Numbered from the stretch's first letter, positions 1 through 8,929 are shown. The stretch: 35,446 bases of DNA from JAHDWY01 sp964632865 (GCA_964632865.1 CAZWDH010000028.1:1-35446), one strand, 5' to 3'. Translations and numbers: made by a program. Notes: a model not told the origin generated them from the letters alone.

Positions 1-2
1 AC

Positions 3-185
3 GAAGACCTCCTGAAGGCCGGCGTCATCGACCCGACCAAGGTGACCCGCGCGGCCTTGCAGAACGCGGCCAGCGTGGCAGGTCTCCTGCTCACGACCGA
101 AGTGCTTATCGCCGAGATGCCGGAGCCTGAGAAGGCTGAGGCCGGTGGCGGTCACGGCGGCGGCATGGGCGGCGGAATGTACTAA
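3..185 (+). CDS. groEL: Chaperonin GroEL, C-terminal fragment
   Basis: This is the last 60 codons of a 60-kDa chaperonin, open at the left window edge. The visible protein runs from EDLLKAGVIDPTKVTRAAL through NAASVAGLLLTTE to a Gly/Met-rich tail ending GGGMGGGMY. The first two segments are the conserved end of the equatorial domain of GroEL. The Gly-Gly-Met-type tail is the flexible C-terminus that projects into the folding cavity; the final Tyr after the last Met is a small variation. GroEL works as a double heptamer with GroES in ATP-driven cytosolic protein folding. The gene is followed by a strong hairpin at 229-261. Identification is secure; the rest of the gene lies outside the window. 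Confidence 0.97.
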   Translation, partial: EDLLKAGVIDPTKVTRAALQNAASVAGLLLTTEVLIAEMPEPEKAEAGGGHGGGMGGGMY

Positions 186-228
186 GGTTCCGTATCCCGG
201 ACCGGTTCCGGTGTGATGAAACAAAAAA

Positions 229-261
229 CTCCGCCCGTCCAGCAACTCTGGACGGGCGGAG
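229..261. terminator. Bidirectional hairpin terminator between groEL and the small minus-strand gene
   Basis: A perfect 14-bp stem (229-242 pairing with 248-261) encloses a 5-nt loop. Six A residues precede it on the plus strand, so on the minus strand the hairpin is followed by a run of Ts. It is therefore a classical intrinsic terminator for the minus-strand gene at 283-480 and probably also stops groEL transcription, although its plus-strand T-run is poor. Confidence 0.85.
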
Positions 262-282
262 CGTATTTACACCGGTATCGCG

Positions 283-480
283 TCAGGCCGCGTTCGACGA
301 TTTCCTGGAAGATTTCCTTGCGGATTTCGGAGCGGTGGCGGCCAATTGGGCAAAGGCCTGCGCGGCGCATTCCGGACAATACCCATGGCTGACGCTATGT
401 TCATCGGCGATAGGCGCGTTCGGATACGACCACTTGCCGTTTTCGCGAGTCTTCTTGCATACGCAACACTGGACAATCAT
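283..480 (-). CDS. Small CxxC/CPxC zinc-finger-like protein (65 aa)
   Basis: A 65-residue protein with C5xxC8 near the start and SHGYCPEC (C35, C38) in the middle, spaced like a four-cysteine zinc-binding knuckle. The pattern CxxCKKxR...SHGxCPxC resembles the short cysteine domain often attached to the ends of bacterial sensor kinases and response regulators, so this looks like a free-standing version. The last 15 residues are Lys/Arg/Ser/Ala-rich (PKSARKSSRKSSNAA), resembling a nucleic-acid-binding tail. The chosen ATG has an AGGAAAG Shine-Dalgarno about 12 nt upstream; an in-frame ATG at 510 would add 10 residues. It converges on groEL and ends at the shared terminator. Its function is unknown; regulation or nucleic-acid contact is only inferred. 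Confidence 0.6.
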   Translation of the reverse strand: MIVQCCVCKKTRENGKWSYPNAPIADEHSVSHGYCPECAAQAFAQLAATAPKSARKSSRKSSNAA

Positions 481-813
481 TACTTGTTCTTTCCTGTCGG
501 TTACCATCACCGAGTATCACTGTCTGGGGAGAGCATAGCTCGTGCCAATCGCTTTCCGAGTGGGACTTTTGGGTTAAACTTTTGTCACTATGACTCTTAT
601 ACCGATCAGCAGTGAAAATGTTCCAAACCGGGCCGGTTACTTTGTACCCCGTGTCCGGCAGATTTTGCCAAGAGTTACCCCAGATCGTACACAAGCCTGC
701 CGTTTTGATAGTTTACAGCGGAGCATAATTCGCATTTTGCGTCATCCGCACATGCGTTTGTCACTTGCTTTTCCCCTTCCTATCCAGTACCTTGCCCCCC
801 GGAGGACCGGGCG
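481..813. other. Intergenic region between the zinc-finger gene and the ABC operon
   Basis: About 330 bases, visibly more AT-rich than the genes around them. The two flanking genes diverge, so promoters for both should lie here. I could not pick out a convincing -35/-10 pair. The short open frames inside have no ribosome-binding sites or recognisable protein sequence, so I annotate nothing else. A GGAGG sequence just before 814 is the ribosome-binding site of the downstream ATPase gene. Confidence 0.5.
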
Positions 814-1746
814 ATGATCGAAGTTAAATCCCTCACAAAGCTATACGGCACCGTCGCCGCCATTGAGGATGTCTCCTTCGAAGTGAATCAAGGGGAGATT
901 GTGGGCTTCCTGGGGCCGAACGGCGCCGGCAAGAGCACCACCATGCGAATCTTGACAGGATTTACCCCAGCCACGAGCGGTACCGCCAAGATTGCCGGTT
1001 ACTTTGTGGAGGACCATCCCGTGGAGGTTAAGCGGCGCCTGGGCTATATGCCCGAGAGCGTGCCGTTATACCCCGAGATGCTGGTGTCCGCCTTTTTGTC
1101 CTATGTGGCCGAGATCAAGGGGGTTGCACGCGCCGAGCGCAAGCGGGAGGTCGGCCGCGTCATGGAACGCAGCGGCCTTCAAGACATGGGGAAGCGGATA
1201 ATCCGGAACCTTTCCAAAGGCTACCGGCAGCGCGTGGGGCTTGCCCAGGCGCTGATCGGCAACCCGCCGGTTCTTATTCTGGACGAGCCGACGGCGGGAT
1301 TGGACCCGAAACAGATCATCGAAATCCGGCAGATGATCAAGGAACTCGCCGAGCACCACACCGTCCTGTTGAGCACCCACATTTTGCCTGAGGTCTCGAT
1401 GATCTGCGAGCGCGTCATCATCATCAATCGCGGCCGAATCGTCGCGCAGGACTCCATGAAGAACCTGACCAGAAGCGCCGGCCGGCTCGCCATCGAGGTC
1501 GAAGCGGCGGGTGTCACGGAGACCGTGATGTCGGTTTTGCGCAACGTTGAAGGCGTCGTGAAGGCCGAGCGTATCGCCGCGGGACGCTACTCGATTGAGA
1601 CCGCGGATGGCGCCGATCTTCGCGAACAGGTCGCGACCGCCCTCGTGGCGAACGACTGCCGATTGACTGGAATTCAACGGCGCGCGCGGACCTTGGAGGA
1701 CGTGTTCGTGTCCGTCGTCGCCGCCGATCAGGGAGCCGAGTCATGA
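814..1746 (+). CDS. gldA: ABC transporter ATP-binding protein, GldA-type
   Basis: A 310-aa ABC ATPase. Walker A is GPNGAGKSTT (residues 34-43). The signature loop is LSKGYRQRVGLAQAL rather than LSGGQ, which is typical of the GldA/NatA-like branch. Walker B is VLILDEPTAGLDP, and the H-loop is LLSTH. The C-terminal 80 residues form the small extra domain seen in this family. It would power the permease encoded next, whose start overlaps its stop codon (ATGA). In Bacteroidota, GldA-GldF-GldG form a complex needed for gliding; outside that phylum the same gene set is common and its substrate is unsettled. GGAGG lies upstream of the ATG. Family assignment is firm, and the gliding role is not implied. 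Confidence 0.92.
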   Translation: MIEVKSLTKLYGTVAAIEDVSFEVNQGEIVGFLGPNGAGKSTTMRILTGFTPATSGTAKIAGYFVEDHPVEVKRRLGYMPESVPLYPEMLVSAFLSYVAEIKGVARAERKREVGRVMERSGLQDMGKRIIRNLSKGYRQRVGLAQALIGNPPVLILDEPTAGLDPKQIIEIRQMIKELAEHHTVLLSTHILPEVSMICERVIIINRGRIVAQDSMKNLTRSAGRLAIEVEAAGVTETVMSVLRNVEGVVKAERIAAGRYSIETADGADLREQVATALVANDCRLTGIQRRARTLEDVFVSVVAADQGAES

Positions 1747-2573
1747 AAAATACGTGGGCAGTATGCAAGCGGGAGTTCTCCAGCTTCTTCACCACCCCCG
1801 TCGGATACATCATCGTCGGAACCTACGCGGCGATCTCGGGCCTCGCATTCGCGGCGACGTTCATTCTTTTCTGCCGCATTACGCAGGCCCCGTCCGAGTA
1901 CGCCTACGAAGGGATCCCCGACTTCGAGGAACTCATGCTCAGCCCATACCTTGTCTTCTGCGGGCAGCTCATGCTGTTCATTGGACCTTTGATCACCATG
2001 CGGTTGCTCGCCGAAGAGCGTAACCGCGGGACTATGGAATTGTTATTGACTCATCCCCTCCGGGATCGCGACATCGTGTTTGGAAAGTACCTCGCGTCCC
2101 TCGCTATCGTGGCCGTGTTGATGGCCATTGTCGGCGTGCATCTTGTCATCATTGCCCAGTACACCGATGTCGAGGCGGCCGTCCTTGTTTTCGGCTTGGT
2201 TACCGTCTTTCTGATGAGCGCCGCGTTCATGAGCCTGGGACTGTTCGTATCGGCCATGACTGCAAGCCAGATTACCGCGGGCATTCTGACCTTTGGCATT
2301 TGGTTCGTTCTCTATATCCTCGGCACCTACGGCTCCGACATGCCCGAGCAGATTACCGTGCCCGCCCAATGGGCCGGAACCATCGAGTCGGTAGCCCGTT
2401 TCGTCTACGGGATCTTCCGGCAACTCGTCGTCGAATTGCCGCTGGACGGACACGCCGAGGAAATGGCGCAAGGCATCGTGCAACCCGCCGATATTGCGTA
2501 CTACGTTCTTCTGGCGAGCTTCTTTCTTTTCTTGACCTTTCGCGCGCTCGAATCGCGCAAATGGAGGGCGTGA
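1743..2573 (+). CDS. gldF: ABC transporter permease, GldF-type
   Basis: A 276-aa integral membrane protein of the ABC-2 type with about six hydrophobic segments. Typical ABC-2 features are the N-terminal amphipathic stretch (KREFSSFFTTPVGYIIVG) and the cytoplasmic loop AEERNRGTMELLLTHPLRD, which joins the second and third membrane segments and contacts the ATPase. The start codon overlaps the stop of the ATPase gene by 4 nt, indicating translational coupling. The product should form the membrane channel of the complex with the ATPase (814-1746) and the auxiliary protein at 2577. The substrate cannot be read from sequence. Confidence 0.9.
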   Translation: MKNTWAVCKREFSSFFTTPVGYIIVGTYAAISGLAFAATFILFCRITQAPSEYAYEGIPDFEELMLSPYLVFCGQLMLFIGPLITMRLLAEERNRGTMELLLTHPLRDRDIVFGKYLASLAIVAVLMAIVGVHLVIIAQYTDVEAAVLVFGLVTVFLMSAAFMSLGLFVSAMTASQITAGILTFGIWFVLYILGTYGSDMPEQITVPAQWAGTIESVARFVYGIFRQLVVELPLDGHAEEMAQGIVQPADIAYYVLLASFFLFLTFRALESRKWRA

Positions 2574-2576
2574 GGT

Positions 2577-4265
2577 ATGAAGGTATTGCGCCTCCTTTTC
2601 GGTGCCCTCGCGATTGTGCTCATTGCCATCGCACTGAACATCCTCGCGGTTCGCCGCGATCTCTTCGATTCTTCCGTGCTGATTGCGGGTGGAATTGGTC
2701 TTGCCGCGGGCCTGCTTTGGCTGGTACTGACACTCATCCTCATGGCCGGTTCCACTGCGCGCCGGCGTAACCTTGCCGGATTGTCCAGTGTTTTCGGTTC
2801 GTTGATCTTCCTGGCGATTTGCATCGTGTTATACGCCTTGGCGCGCCGCTGGGATCAGTCCTGGGATCTCACCCAGGAGGGGCGGCAGGAACTTGCGCCG
2901 CAGACCATTCAGGTTCTGGAGAACCTGGAAGACGACGTGCTCGTTCTCGGCTTGTTCACCAACACGGGAGCGCGTGAGATCGATGTTGCCGAAGAGAAGA
3001 CACGCATCTTTTTGGAGCGTTGCCAGCAGTACACGCCGTATCTGAAGGTTGAGTTCATCGATCCTCAAAAAGAGCTGGCTCGCTTGAAAGCCATGAACCT
3101 GACCTTCGCCGACCCGCAGGGGACCGTCGTCATCCGGAGAGATTCGGGTGAGCCCAATCCTCCTCAACGAACGATCCCGTTCACCGGCCCCCAGCCACGG
3201 CTTGAGGAGCGGGATTTCACGAATGCGCTCATTAACGTCGTTCAGGATACGAAACCGACGATTGGGTTCCTGATTGGCCATGGCGAAAAGGACATCACAA
3301 AGCCCGAATCGGCCAACATGAAACAGTTTCTTGAATCCGAAGGCTACGCGGTCGCGTCGGCGGTGATCGATGTTTCGCAGGGGACGATCTCCGGCGATTA
3401 CGCGATTCTGGCGATAAACGGGCTAGGCGCCACGCAGGGAGCCGGCGCCACGTATAGCCCCCGCGAAATCGAAGCGCTGGAAAACTTCATCAATGGCGGC
3501 GGCCGCCTCTTCATCCTCGTAGACCCGCAATACGCGAGCGCTCGCCGGCCCTTATTCGATTGGCTTGAGCAACGGTTTGGGGTCGTCGTTGGCGAAGACC
3601 TCCTGATCAGCGGCGTGAATGAGCGCCTTGGCGAAGTCTCGCTGGTTCCAGACTCGGCGGTGCCCAGCGTGTTCCAGAGCGCCGATTTGCCGGACACGAT
3701 GGAGTTTCACGGCTGCTTCAGTTCCGAGAACCCGATCACCCGGAATTTCGACAAGCGCATCGACCTGCTCGCCGCGCGGTCGGTATCGGTCGCCGAAGAC
3801 ATGCCCGACAAAGCCACGGCCCAGCGCATCCTGAACACCCTTCCCTACACGTGGGCCGAGAAGGATATGGCGCTTCTCGCGGAAGGCAAACAGCCGGTTC
3901 AGGACCAGGATGAGCCCCTCGGATCCTACGGCGTCGCCGTGGCGGCATCCATGAAAACCGATCGCGCGATTGGCGATACGGGCCAAACGCGAGATGCGCG
4001 GGCCGTCGTGATAGGCGACAGCGATTTTCTCAGCAACGAGACCATCTTGAACGGCGGCAACTTGAATCTCATGTTGAATTCCATGGCGTGGTTGAGTGCG
4101 CGTGAAGAGTTAATCGCCATCCGGCCGCGGCTCGCGGAGAACCTTCCCATAAACCTCTCCGACGCGGACGAACGGCGAATCGCGTGGATCTCGACGCTGG
4201 GTGTCCTGCACGTGGTCCTGCTCGCCGGGCTGGTCGTGTTCCTGTTCCGGAGGAAGTATCAGTGA
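2577..4265 (+). CDS. gldG: GldG-like ABC transporter auxiliary protein
   Basis: A 562-aa protein beginning 3 nt after the permease stop. Three N-terminal hydrophobic segments (residues about 5-24, 35-60 and 70-92) and one at the C-terminus (about 535-557, ending FLFRRKYQ) bracket a large domain on the outer face. The middle, with TIGFLIGHGEKD and a later GGGRLFILVDPQ, matches the 'ABC-type uncharacterised transport system' (GldG) domain, which has a Rossmann-like fold. In known complexes this subunit associates with the GldF permease. It is part of a four-gene operon and its 3' end overlaps the GTG start of the DUF4340 gene. Confidence 0.88.
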   Translation: MKVLRLLFGALAIVLIAIALNILAVRRDLFDSSVLIAGGIGLAAGLLWLVLTLILMAGSTARRRNLAGLSSVFGSLIFLAICIVLYALARRWDQSWDLTQEGRQELAPQTIQVLENLEDDVLVLGLFTNTGAREIDVAEEKTRIFLERCQQYTPYLKVEFIDPQKELARLKAMNLTFADPQGTVVIRRDSGEPNPPQRTIPFTGPQPRLEERDFTNALINVVQDTKPTIGFLIGHGEKDITKPESANMKQFLESEGYAVASAVIDVSQGTISGDYAILAINGLGATQGAGATYSPREIEALENFINGGGRLFILVDPQYASARRPLFDWLEQRFGVVVGEDLLISGVNERLGEVSLVPDSAVPSVFQSADLPDTMEFHGCFSSENPITRNFDKRIDLLAARSVSVAEDMPDKATAQRILNTLPYTWAEKDMALLAEGKQPVQDQDEPLGSYGVAVAASMKTDRAIGDTGQTRDARAVVIGDSDFLSNETILNGGNLNLMLNSMAWLSAREELIAIRPRLAENLPINLSDADERRIAWISTLGVLHVVLLAGLVVFLFRRKYQ

Positions 4266-6112
4266 AGCCTCGTTCCGTACTGATCCTGCTCGGTATCCTG
4301 GCGGTGGTCTGCGCTGCCTATTGGCTGGTCCTCCTGGGCGAGGAACGAAGCGAGCGGCATGCGTACGAAGCCAAACGGCTATTCGATTTCGCGCCCGAAG
4401 CGGTTCAGACCGTGACCCTCCAGCGGGAAGGTGAGCGTGCGACCGCCGGCGAACGCCGCGAGCAAGGCAGTTGGACCATTACCGCGCCGTACAATGTCCC
4501 CGCCAACGCCATCGTCTGGGATCGCGTGGCCAAGAATCTCTCGGAACTCTTGAGCGAGCGGATTGTTTACGAATCCGCCCCAGAAGATTTGGAGGAGTAC
4601 GGGCTTGCTCAACCGGTACTGGAAGTGAAAGCGACCACCGATGACGGTGAAACCGTCTCCCTGGCCTTCGGTTCCATGGAACCGACCCAGAAGTATCGGT
4701 ATGGTCTCCTGGAGGAAGGACCCTTGTTCCTGGTTTCCACCGACCAATTCTTCGAACTCGACCGCGATCTATTGTGGTTGCGCGACCGCAATCTGGTCAA
4801 GAAACGTAGTGAAGGGATCTCCCGCATCGAGTTTGCCCGTATGGCGCGGGACGAAAACGCGCCGGAAGGGGCAACAGGTCCCGAGACGTGGAAGGAATCG
4901 GTTACCGTCGTCGCCGAGCGCCGGGAAGACGGAATCTGGCATATCCTCGAACCCGATCCGTCCGTGGCGGACCAAGAAACCTTGAATCAGATGGCATCGG
5001 AGATCCAGTTTGCCGTGGGACGCGAATACGTGGACGAGCCCGAGTCCTACACGGACTACCAACTGGACCCCCCCAGGGCGCGCATCAGTGTAGCCACTGA
5101 GTCGGTGGACGAGAAACAGACGTTCTATCTCGGGGCGTTCAGCACCGGCGAAGTTACGGAAGGGGGCGTGTTTGTCAAGCAGGAAGGCAACCCTGCGGTG
5201 TTCGTCATCGACGCGCAGATGGTGACCTTGTTGCCCGAAACGCCCACGGCCTGGCATGAGAAGCGTCTTGTGACGCGTCCGGCCACGGAACTTTCCGTCA
5301 TCGAGTACACGGCAGGGGAGCAGCACTTCCGGCTCGCGACCGGCGAGGCTAAGCCGTGGCGTCTCGCCGTCCCTCGTGACGAAGAGGTCGACCAGGGCGC
5401 GGTATCCCAGTTCATCGGATCGCTGCTGAGCATGAACGGTACGGACTACTGGTCCGAGGCCCGGCCGGAGTTTGGACTGGACGATCCCATCATTCGCATT
5501 CAACTCGAGTTCGGCGAAGAGGGTGGAACGGGCGACATCCGTGTGGGCGCGTTGACGCCGGCCGGCGATGCCCGCTATGTCACGCAAGACACGGGCGACG
5601 TTACGTCGCTTCCGGTGGAAATGGTGGAACAACTGGTCGTTACCAGTGCCGACTTCGCCCCGAGAGGCTTGCTCACGTTCCGCGAGGCCGATGCGACCGA
5701 AGTTTCCCTCGTGTTCGAAGGGGTGAACTACCGGTTTACCAGGGGCGAAACGGCGTGGCGGGTGTCCGAGCCCGCAGGCAAAGTGTGGGAGAGCCAGAGC
5801 GATATGCGCGCGCTGCTCGAAGCACTGCGCAGCTTGCGCGCGACCGGCGTGGAACGCAGCACCGCCCCGCCCAACCTCGTGCCCTACGGTCTCGAGGATC
5901 CCGTTCTCGTGGTCGGTGTCTCAACACGCGAAACCCCGGAAGGGGACGAGACGATCCACGGCCCGGTGACCATCGGCAGTCTCTGTGAAGAAAATCCCCA
6001 CGAGCGATACACCATGGCCGCGGGACGCCTGGACCTCTTCCGCGTCAAGCAGGATATCATCGACACCGTGCGAGACGTGCTGCGCGGTGTGATCGACGAA
6101 ACGGCGCCATAA
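4262..6112 (+). CDS. DUF4340 domain protein, membrane-anchored
   Basis: A 616-aa protein with an N-terminal membrane anchor (VLILLGILAVVCAAYWLVLL) followed by repeated beta-rich modules. The modules are recognisable from recurring phrases such as EEYGLAQPVLEVKATTDDG, FGLDDPIIRIQLEFG and VPYGLEDPVLVVGV; the 'xxYGLxxPxxxV' motif is the mark of DUF4340. The start is taken at GTG 4262, which overlaps the TGA of the preceding gene and has GGAGGA 9 nt upstream; an ATG at 4184 would lie inside the previous gene. DUF4340 proteins usually follow GldG-like genes, and here it is the last gene of the operon. It is probably an extracytoplasmic partner of the transporter; its biochemical role is not known. 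Confidence 0.9.
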   Translation: MKPRSVLILLGILAVVCAAYWLVLLGEERSERHAYEAKRLFDFAPEAVQTVTLQREGERATAGERREQGSWTITAPYNVPANAIVWDRVAKNLSELLSERIVYESAPEDLEEYGLAQPVLEVKATTDDGETVSLAFGSMEPTQKYRYGLLEEGPLFLVSTDQFFELDRDLLWLRDRNLVKKRSEGISRIEFARMARDENAPEGATGPETWKESVTVVAERREDGIWHILEPDPSVADQETLNQMASEIQFAVGREYVDEPESYTDYQLDPPRARISVATESVDEKQTFYLGAFSTGEVTEGGVFVKQEGNPAVFVIDAQMVTLLPETPTAWHEKRLVTRPATELSVIEYTAGEQHFRLATGEAKPWRLAVPRDEEVDQGAVSQFIGSLLSMNGTDYWSEARPEFGLDDPIIRIQLEFGEEGGTGDIRVGALTPAGDARYVTQDTGDVTSLPVEMVEQLVVTSADFAPRGLLTFREADATEVSLVFEGVNYRFTRGETAWRVSEPAGKVWESQSDMRALLEALRSLRATGVERSTAPPNLVPYGLEDPVLVVGVSTRETPEGDETIHGPVTIGSLCEENPHERYTMAAGRLDLFRVKQDIIDTVRDVLRGVIDETAP

Positions 6113-6128
6113 CCCCAAGATTCTGAAA

Positions 6129-6160
6129 AACGTAGACGCGGCCGAAGCCGCGTCTACGTT
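6129..6160. terminator. Bidirectional terminator between convergent genes
   Basis: A perfect 14-bp stem (6129-6142 with 6147-6160) has a CGAA tetraloop. It is preceded by AAAAA, which becomes a T-run for the minus-strand oxidoreductase gene. It sits between the convergent stops of the DUF4340 and oxidoreductase genes. Confidence 0.85.
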
Positions 6161-6174
6161 GCGTGACCGTCGTC

Positions 6175-7422
6175 TTATTTGACGTTCAGTTGCTCCTGGG
6201 CCTTGCCCTGGGCGATGAGCGACACGTAGGACTCGAGTTCTTTGTCGGTTTTCGGCTCCGTGAGATCGATGGTCTTGCCGGTCTCTGCGGAAAGGTATCC
6301 CGCCTGGCATAGGCGCGTGATCTCGAGGCCGTATTCGAAGTTCAGAAGCGCGTCTTTGCCTTGTTTGAAGGCGGCGACCGCATCTTCAATCTCATCGAGG
6401 TATCCGTACAGATCCGGCTCGTTCGGCTGGACCGCGAGCAGGCCGCGTGAAGCGGTGGCTTTTTCCAGCGCCATTTCCGCGTCCGCGCAGGCTTCGGCAG
6501 CCGCGTCGCCGATGAAAATCTCAAGTGGCGACTTGAGCGTGTTGACTTCGAATGCGTAGCCCGGTCCAAGCCCGTCCATCAGGAGGCGCAGCCCCTGCTT
6601 GTCGTACATCCAGGAGTTGGTGAACTGGGCCTTCACACGCTGGCCGGTATCCGGGTTCTCGAAGGTGACCATGCCCGTGGCGAAATCTTCCGCGGGCGTC
6701 TTGGTGTAGTCCACGCCCATGCGGTCGAGCAGGTCTTTGCGGTACTTGGGTTGTCCCCACTTGAGGAGGCCGACCTCCGCGTTGATGGATACCGGCTTCA
6801 GGAAGTCCGGCGCGGTCCCCAGCGGATTCAAAACGAACCACGACACGGCGATGCTGTGGCAGCCCATGTCCGACAGCACGCCGCCGCCCTGCTGCGTGGG
6901 ATCCCAGAACCATCCCTCGTGCGGTCCGCCGTGCTCCTCAGCGGAACGGGCGAGCGCGATGGGACCCATGGCCGCCTGCTGGGGGCCGAGTTGCTTCAAC
7001 GCGGACTTGATCGCCTTCATGTGGATCTGGTTTTCGAAGTAGGCCGTCGGCAACTTGGTCTGTTTGGCGATCTCGACCAATTGTTTGGCTTCCTTCATCG
7101 TGCGGCCGAGCGGCTTTTCGCAGATGATGCCTTTCAGCGGCGCGCCCTTCTTCACCGCATCCGCAATCGCGCCCATGATTTCGATCCGCGCGAAGTTCGG
7201 CGCCACGATGGACACGGAGTCCACGTTGTTGCACAACTCCTCGATGGAGTCGTAAATCTCGCAGTCGCCGATCCCGTTGGCTTGCGCGTAGGCCTGCAGA
7301 CTCTCCGCACCCTTAGGCGCGAATACACCGGCCAAATCGGCTACCCGGGTTGACTTCAGCGCGGCCGCATGAAAGTGCGCGACAAACCCCGCCCCGATAA
7401 ACCCCAACTTGAATGGTTTCAT
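6175..7422 (-). CDS. Gfo/Idh/MocA-family oxidoreductase
   Basis: A 415-aa NAD(P)-dependent oxidoreductase. The N-terminal Rossmann motif is GFIGAGFVAHFHAAAL (residues 7-22), and the family signature CEKPLGRTMKEAK follows at about 105-117. The C-terminal half is the alpha/beta substrate domain. The family oxidises hydroxyls of sugars, inositols and related compounds. There is no signal peptide, so it should be cytosolic. It is divergent from a secreted double-DUF1080 protein. Known 3-keto-glycoside pathways pair Gfo/Idh/MocA enzymes, which oxidise C3 of a sugar, with DUF1080 enzymes, which cleave the 3-keto product, so a functional link is plausible but inferred. The substrate is unknown. Confidence 0.9.
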   Translation of the reverse strand: MKPFKLGFIGAGFVAHFHAAALKSTRVADLAGVFAPKGAESLQAYAQANGIGDCEIYDSIEELCNNVDSVSIVAPNFARIEIMGAIADAVKKGAPLKGIICEKPLGRTMKEAKQLVEIAKQTKLPTAYFENQIHMKAIKSALKQLGPQQAAMGPIALARSAEEHGGPHEGWFWDPTQQGGGVLSDMGCHSIAVSWFVLNPLGTAPDFLKPVSINAEVGLLKWGQPKYRKDLLDRMGVDYTKTPAEDFATGMVTFENPDTGQRVKAQFTNSWMYDKQGLRLLMDGLGPGYAFEVNTLKSPLEIFIGDAAAEACADAEMALEKATASRGLLAVQPNEPDLYGYLDEIEDAVAAFKQGKDALLNFEYGLEITRLCQAGYLSAETGKTIDLTEPKTDKELESYVSLIAQGKAQEQLNVK

Positions 7423-7687
7423 AGTGGAAATCCCCTCGCTACGCTGTTCGAACCACGATCAAACAGCAACCCCGGCATTATAGCGACTGGATCCCTGCGA
7501 CATAAAGCGCCAGCGCACGGCATCTTTTGATTCAGAAAACGCCCCCCCTGACAACCACGTGCCCGCCAGTGGAAGCAGGGCGCGTGCGCAAGGTATCATG
7601 CCCGTTCCCGCGCGTCACACGATTGCGGCGCTAGGGCGTTGCGAGACTCAGTAAACCAACCCTTCATCCCGTGAAAGGAGATCGATT

Positions 7688-8929
7688 ATGCGTGGTTGTA
7701 CGGTGTTGTACACCCTCGGCATGGCCGCTTTGATGGCGGTCGTGTCGATAGCTCCGGTGGCCCATGGGCAAGACGATGCCATGCCCCCGGGCGTGCTTCC
7801 GGCCGAGGAGGCCGCAGCGGGCTGGATTAATCTTTTCGACAAGGAAACGACGTTCGGCTGGAACGCCATCGGCGACGCCGAATGGACGGTCGTGGATGGC
7901 GTGCTCACCTGCCAGAGCGGTTCCGGCGGTTTGCTGGCGACCAGCAGCCAGTTTGCCGACTACGAATTGGTCGTGAAGATACGGATCTCCGGCGAGACGC
8001 CCACGACCGGTCTCGAAGTCCGCGCCCCGCTCCAGGGCCACTACACCGAGAACGGAGCCGTCTGTATTCCGGTGACGGGTTCCAAGGAAGCGTCCGGCGA
8101 TTGGCACACCATTGAAGTCACGGCAAACGGCGGCGACATTACGGCGAAGCTCGACGGCGAAGCGGTCTCGTTGGACGGTCGCACCCGCCCGCTTGGATAC
8201 ATCGCAATCCAGTATCACGGCCATGGTGGCAAGGTGGAACTATCCGAAGCCAAACTGAAGCCGATTAACATGAACCCGATCTTCAACGGCGAAGACTTGA
8301 CGGGGTGGAACATCATCGAGGGCCACGCCTCGGTGTTTACGGTGAAAGACGGCGGTATCAATATCGAGAATGGCAACGGACAAATCGAGACCGCTAATGT
8401 GTACAAGGATTTCGTCCTGCAATTGGATATCATCTCCAATGGTAAGGAACTGAACAGCGGCGTGTTTTACCGCGGCCCCGTCGACGTCTTCTGGAAGGGA
8501 TACGAGTCGCAGGTGCGCAATCATTGGACGGACAACCGCCGCAATCCCTACGACTTTGGCACCGGCGGCAACTACGGCAACCAACCGACCCGCATGGTGG
8601 TGTCCAGCGACAACGAGTGGTTCTATAAGACGATCGTTGTTGATGGCAATCATGCGGCGGTCTGGGTGAACGGCTATCAGACGAGCGATTTTACCGACAC
8701 GCGCCCGATCTCCGAGAACAATGACGGCAAGGCCGGATACGTGCCGGGTCCGGGAACGATCCATTTACAAGGTCACGATCCCAAGACGAACCTGACGTTC
8801 AAGAACATCGAGATCCAGGAATACCCGCAGCGTGGACCGCGCACGGGCGGCCGTGCGGAAGGCGCCGGTGGGGAAGGCCGCGGCGATCGCGGGGGCAGCG
8901 GCGGCGGTCGCAGACGCCAAGCTGAGTAA
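7688..8929 (+). CDS. Secreted protein with two DUF1080 (3-keto-disaccharide hydrolase-like) domains
   Basis: A 413-aa exported protein. A signal peptide (residues 1-27, ending PVAHGQ) precedes two tandem jelly-roll modules. The first is at about 37-190 (WINLFDKETTFGWNAIGDAE...VLTCQSGSGGLLAT). The second is at about 196-380 (NPIFNGEDLTGWNII...NSGVFYRGPVDVFWKGYESQ). Both carry the 'LFNGxxLxGW' opening of DUF1080/PF06439. Some members hydrolyse or lyse 3-keto-glucosides; others are only known by domain. The C-terminal 30 residues are a Gly/Arg-rich tail (GGRAEGAGGEGRGDRGG) of unknown use. A clean AGGAG lies 9 nt before the ATG, and a terminator follows the stop. The divergent oxidoreductase gene suggests a sugar-degradation role. 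Confidence 0.87.
   Translation: MRGCTVLYTLGMAALMAVVSIAPVAHGQDDAMPPGVLPAEEAAAGWINLFDKETTFGWNAIGDAEWTVVDGVLTCQSGSGGLLATSSQFADYELVVKIRISGETPTTGLEVRAPLQGHYTENGAVCIPVTGSKEASGDWHTIEVTANGGDITAKLDGEAVSLDGRTRPLGYIAIQYHGHGGKVELSEAKLKPINMNPIFNGEDLTGWNIIEGHASVFTVKDGGINIENGNGQIETANVYKDFVLQLDIISNGKELNSGVFYRGPVDVFWKGYESQVRNHWTDNRRNPYDFGTGGNYGNQPTRMVVSSDNEWFYKTIVVDGNHAAVWVNGYQTSDFTDTRPISENNDGKAGYVPGPGTIHLQGHDPKTNLTFKNIEIQEYPQRGPRTGGRAEGAGGEGRGDRGGSGGGRRRQAE

Noticed and set aside
590..817. 75-codon plus-strand frame before the ABC operon
   Set aside because: No ribosome-binding site or motif; the ATPase start with GGAGG lies at its end.
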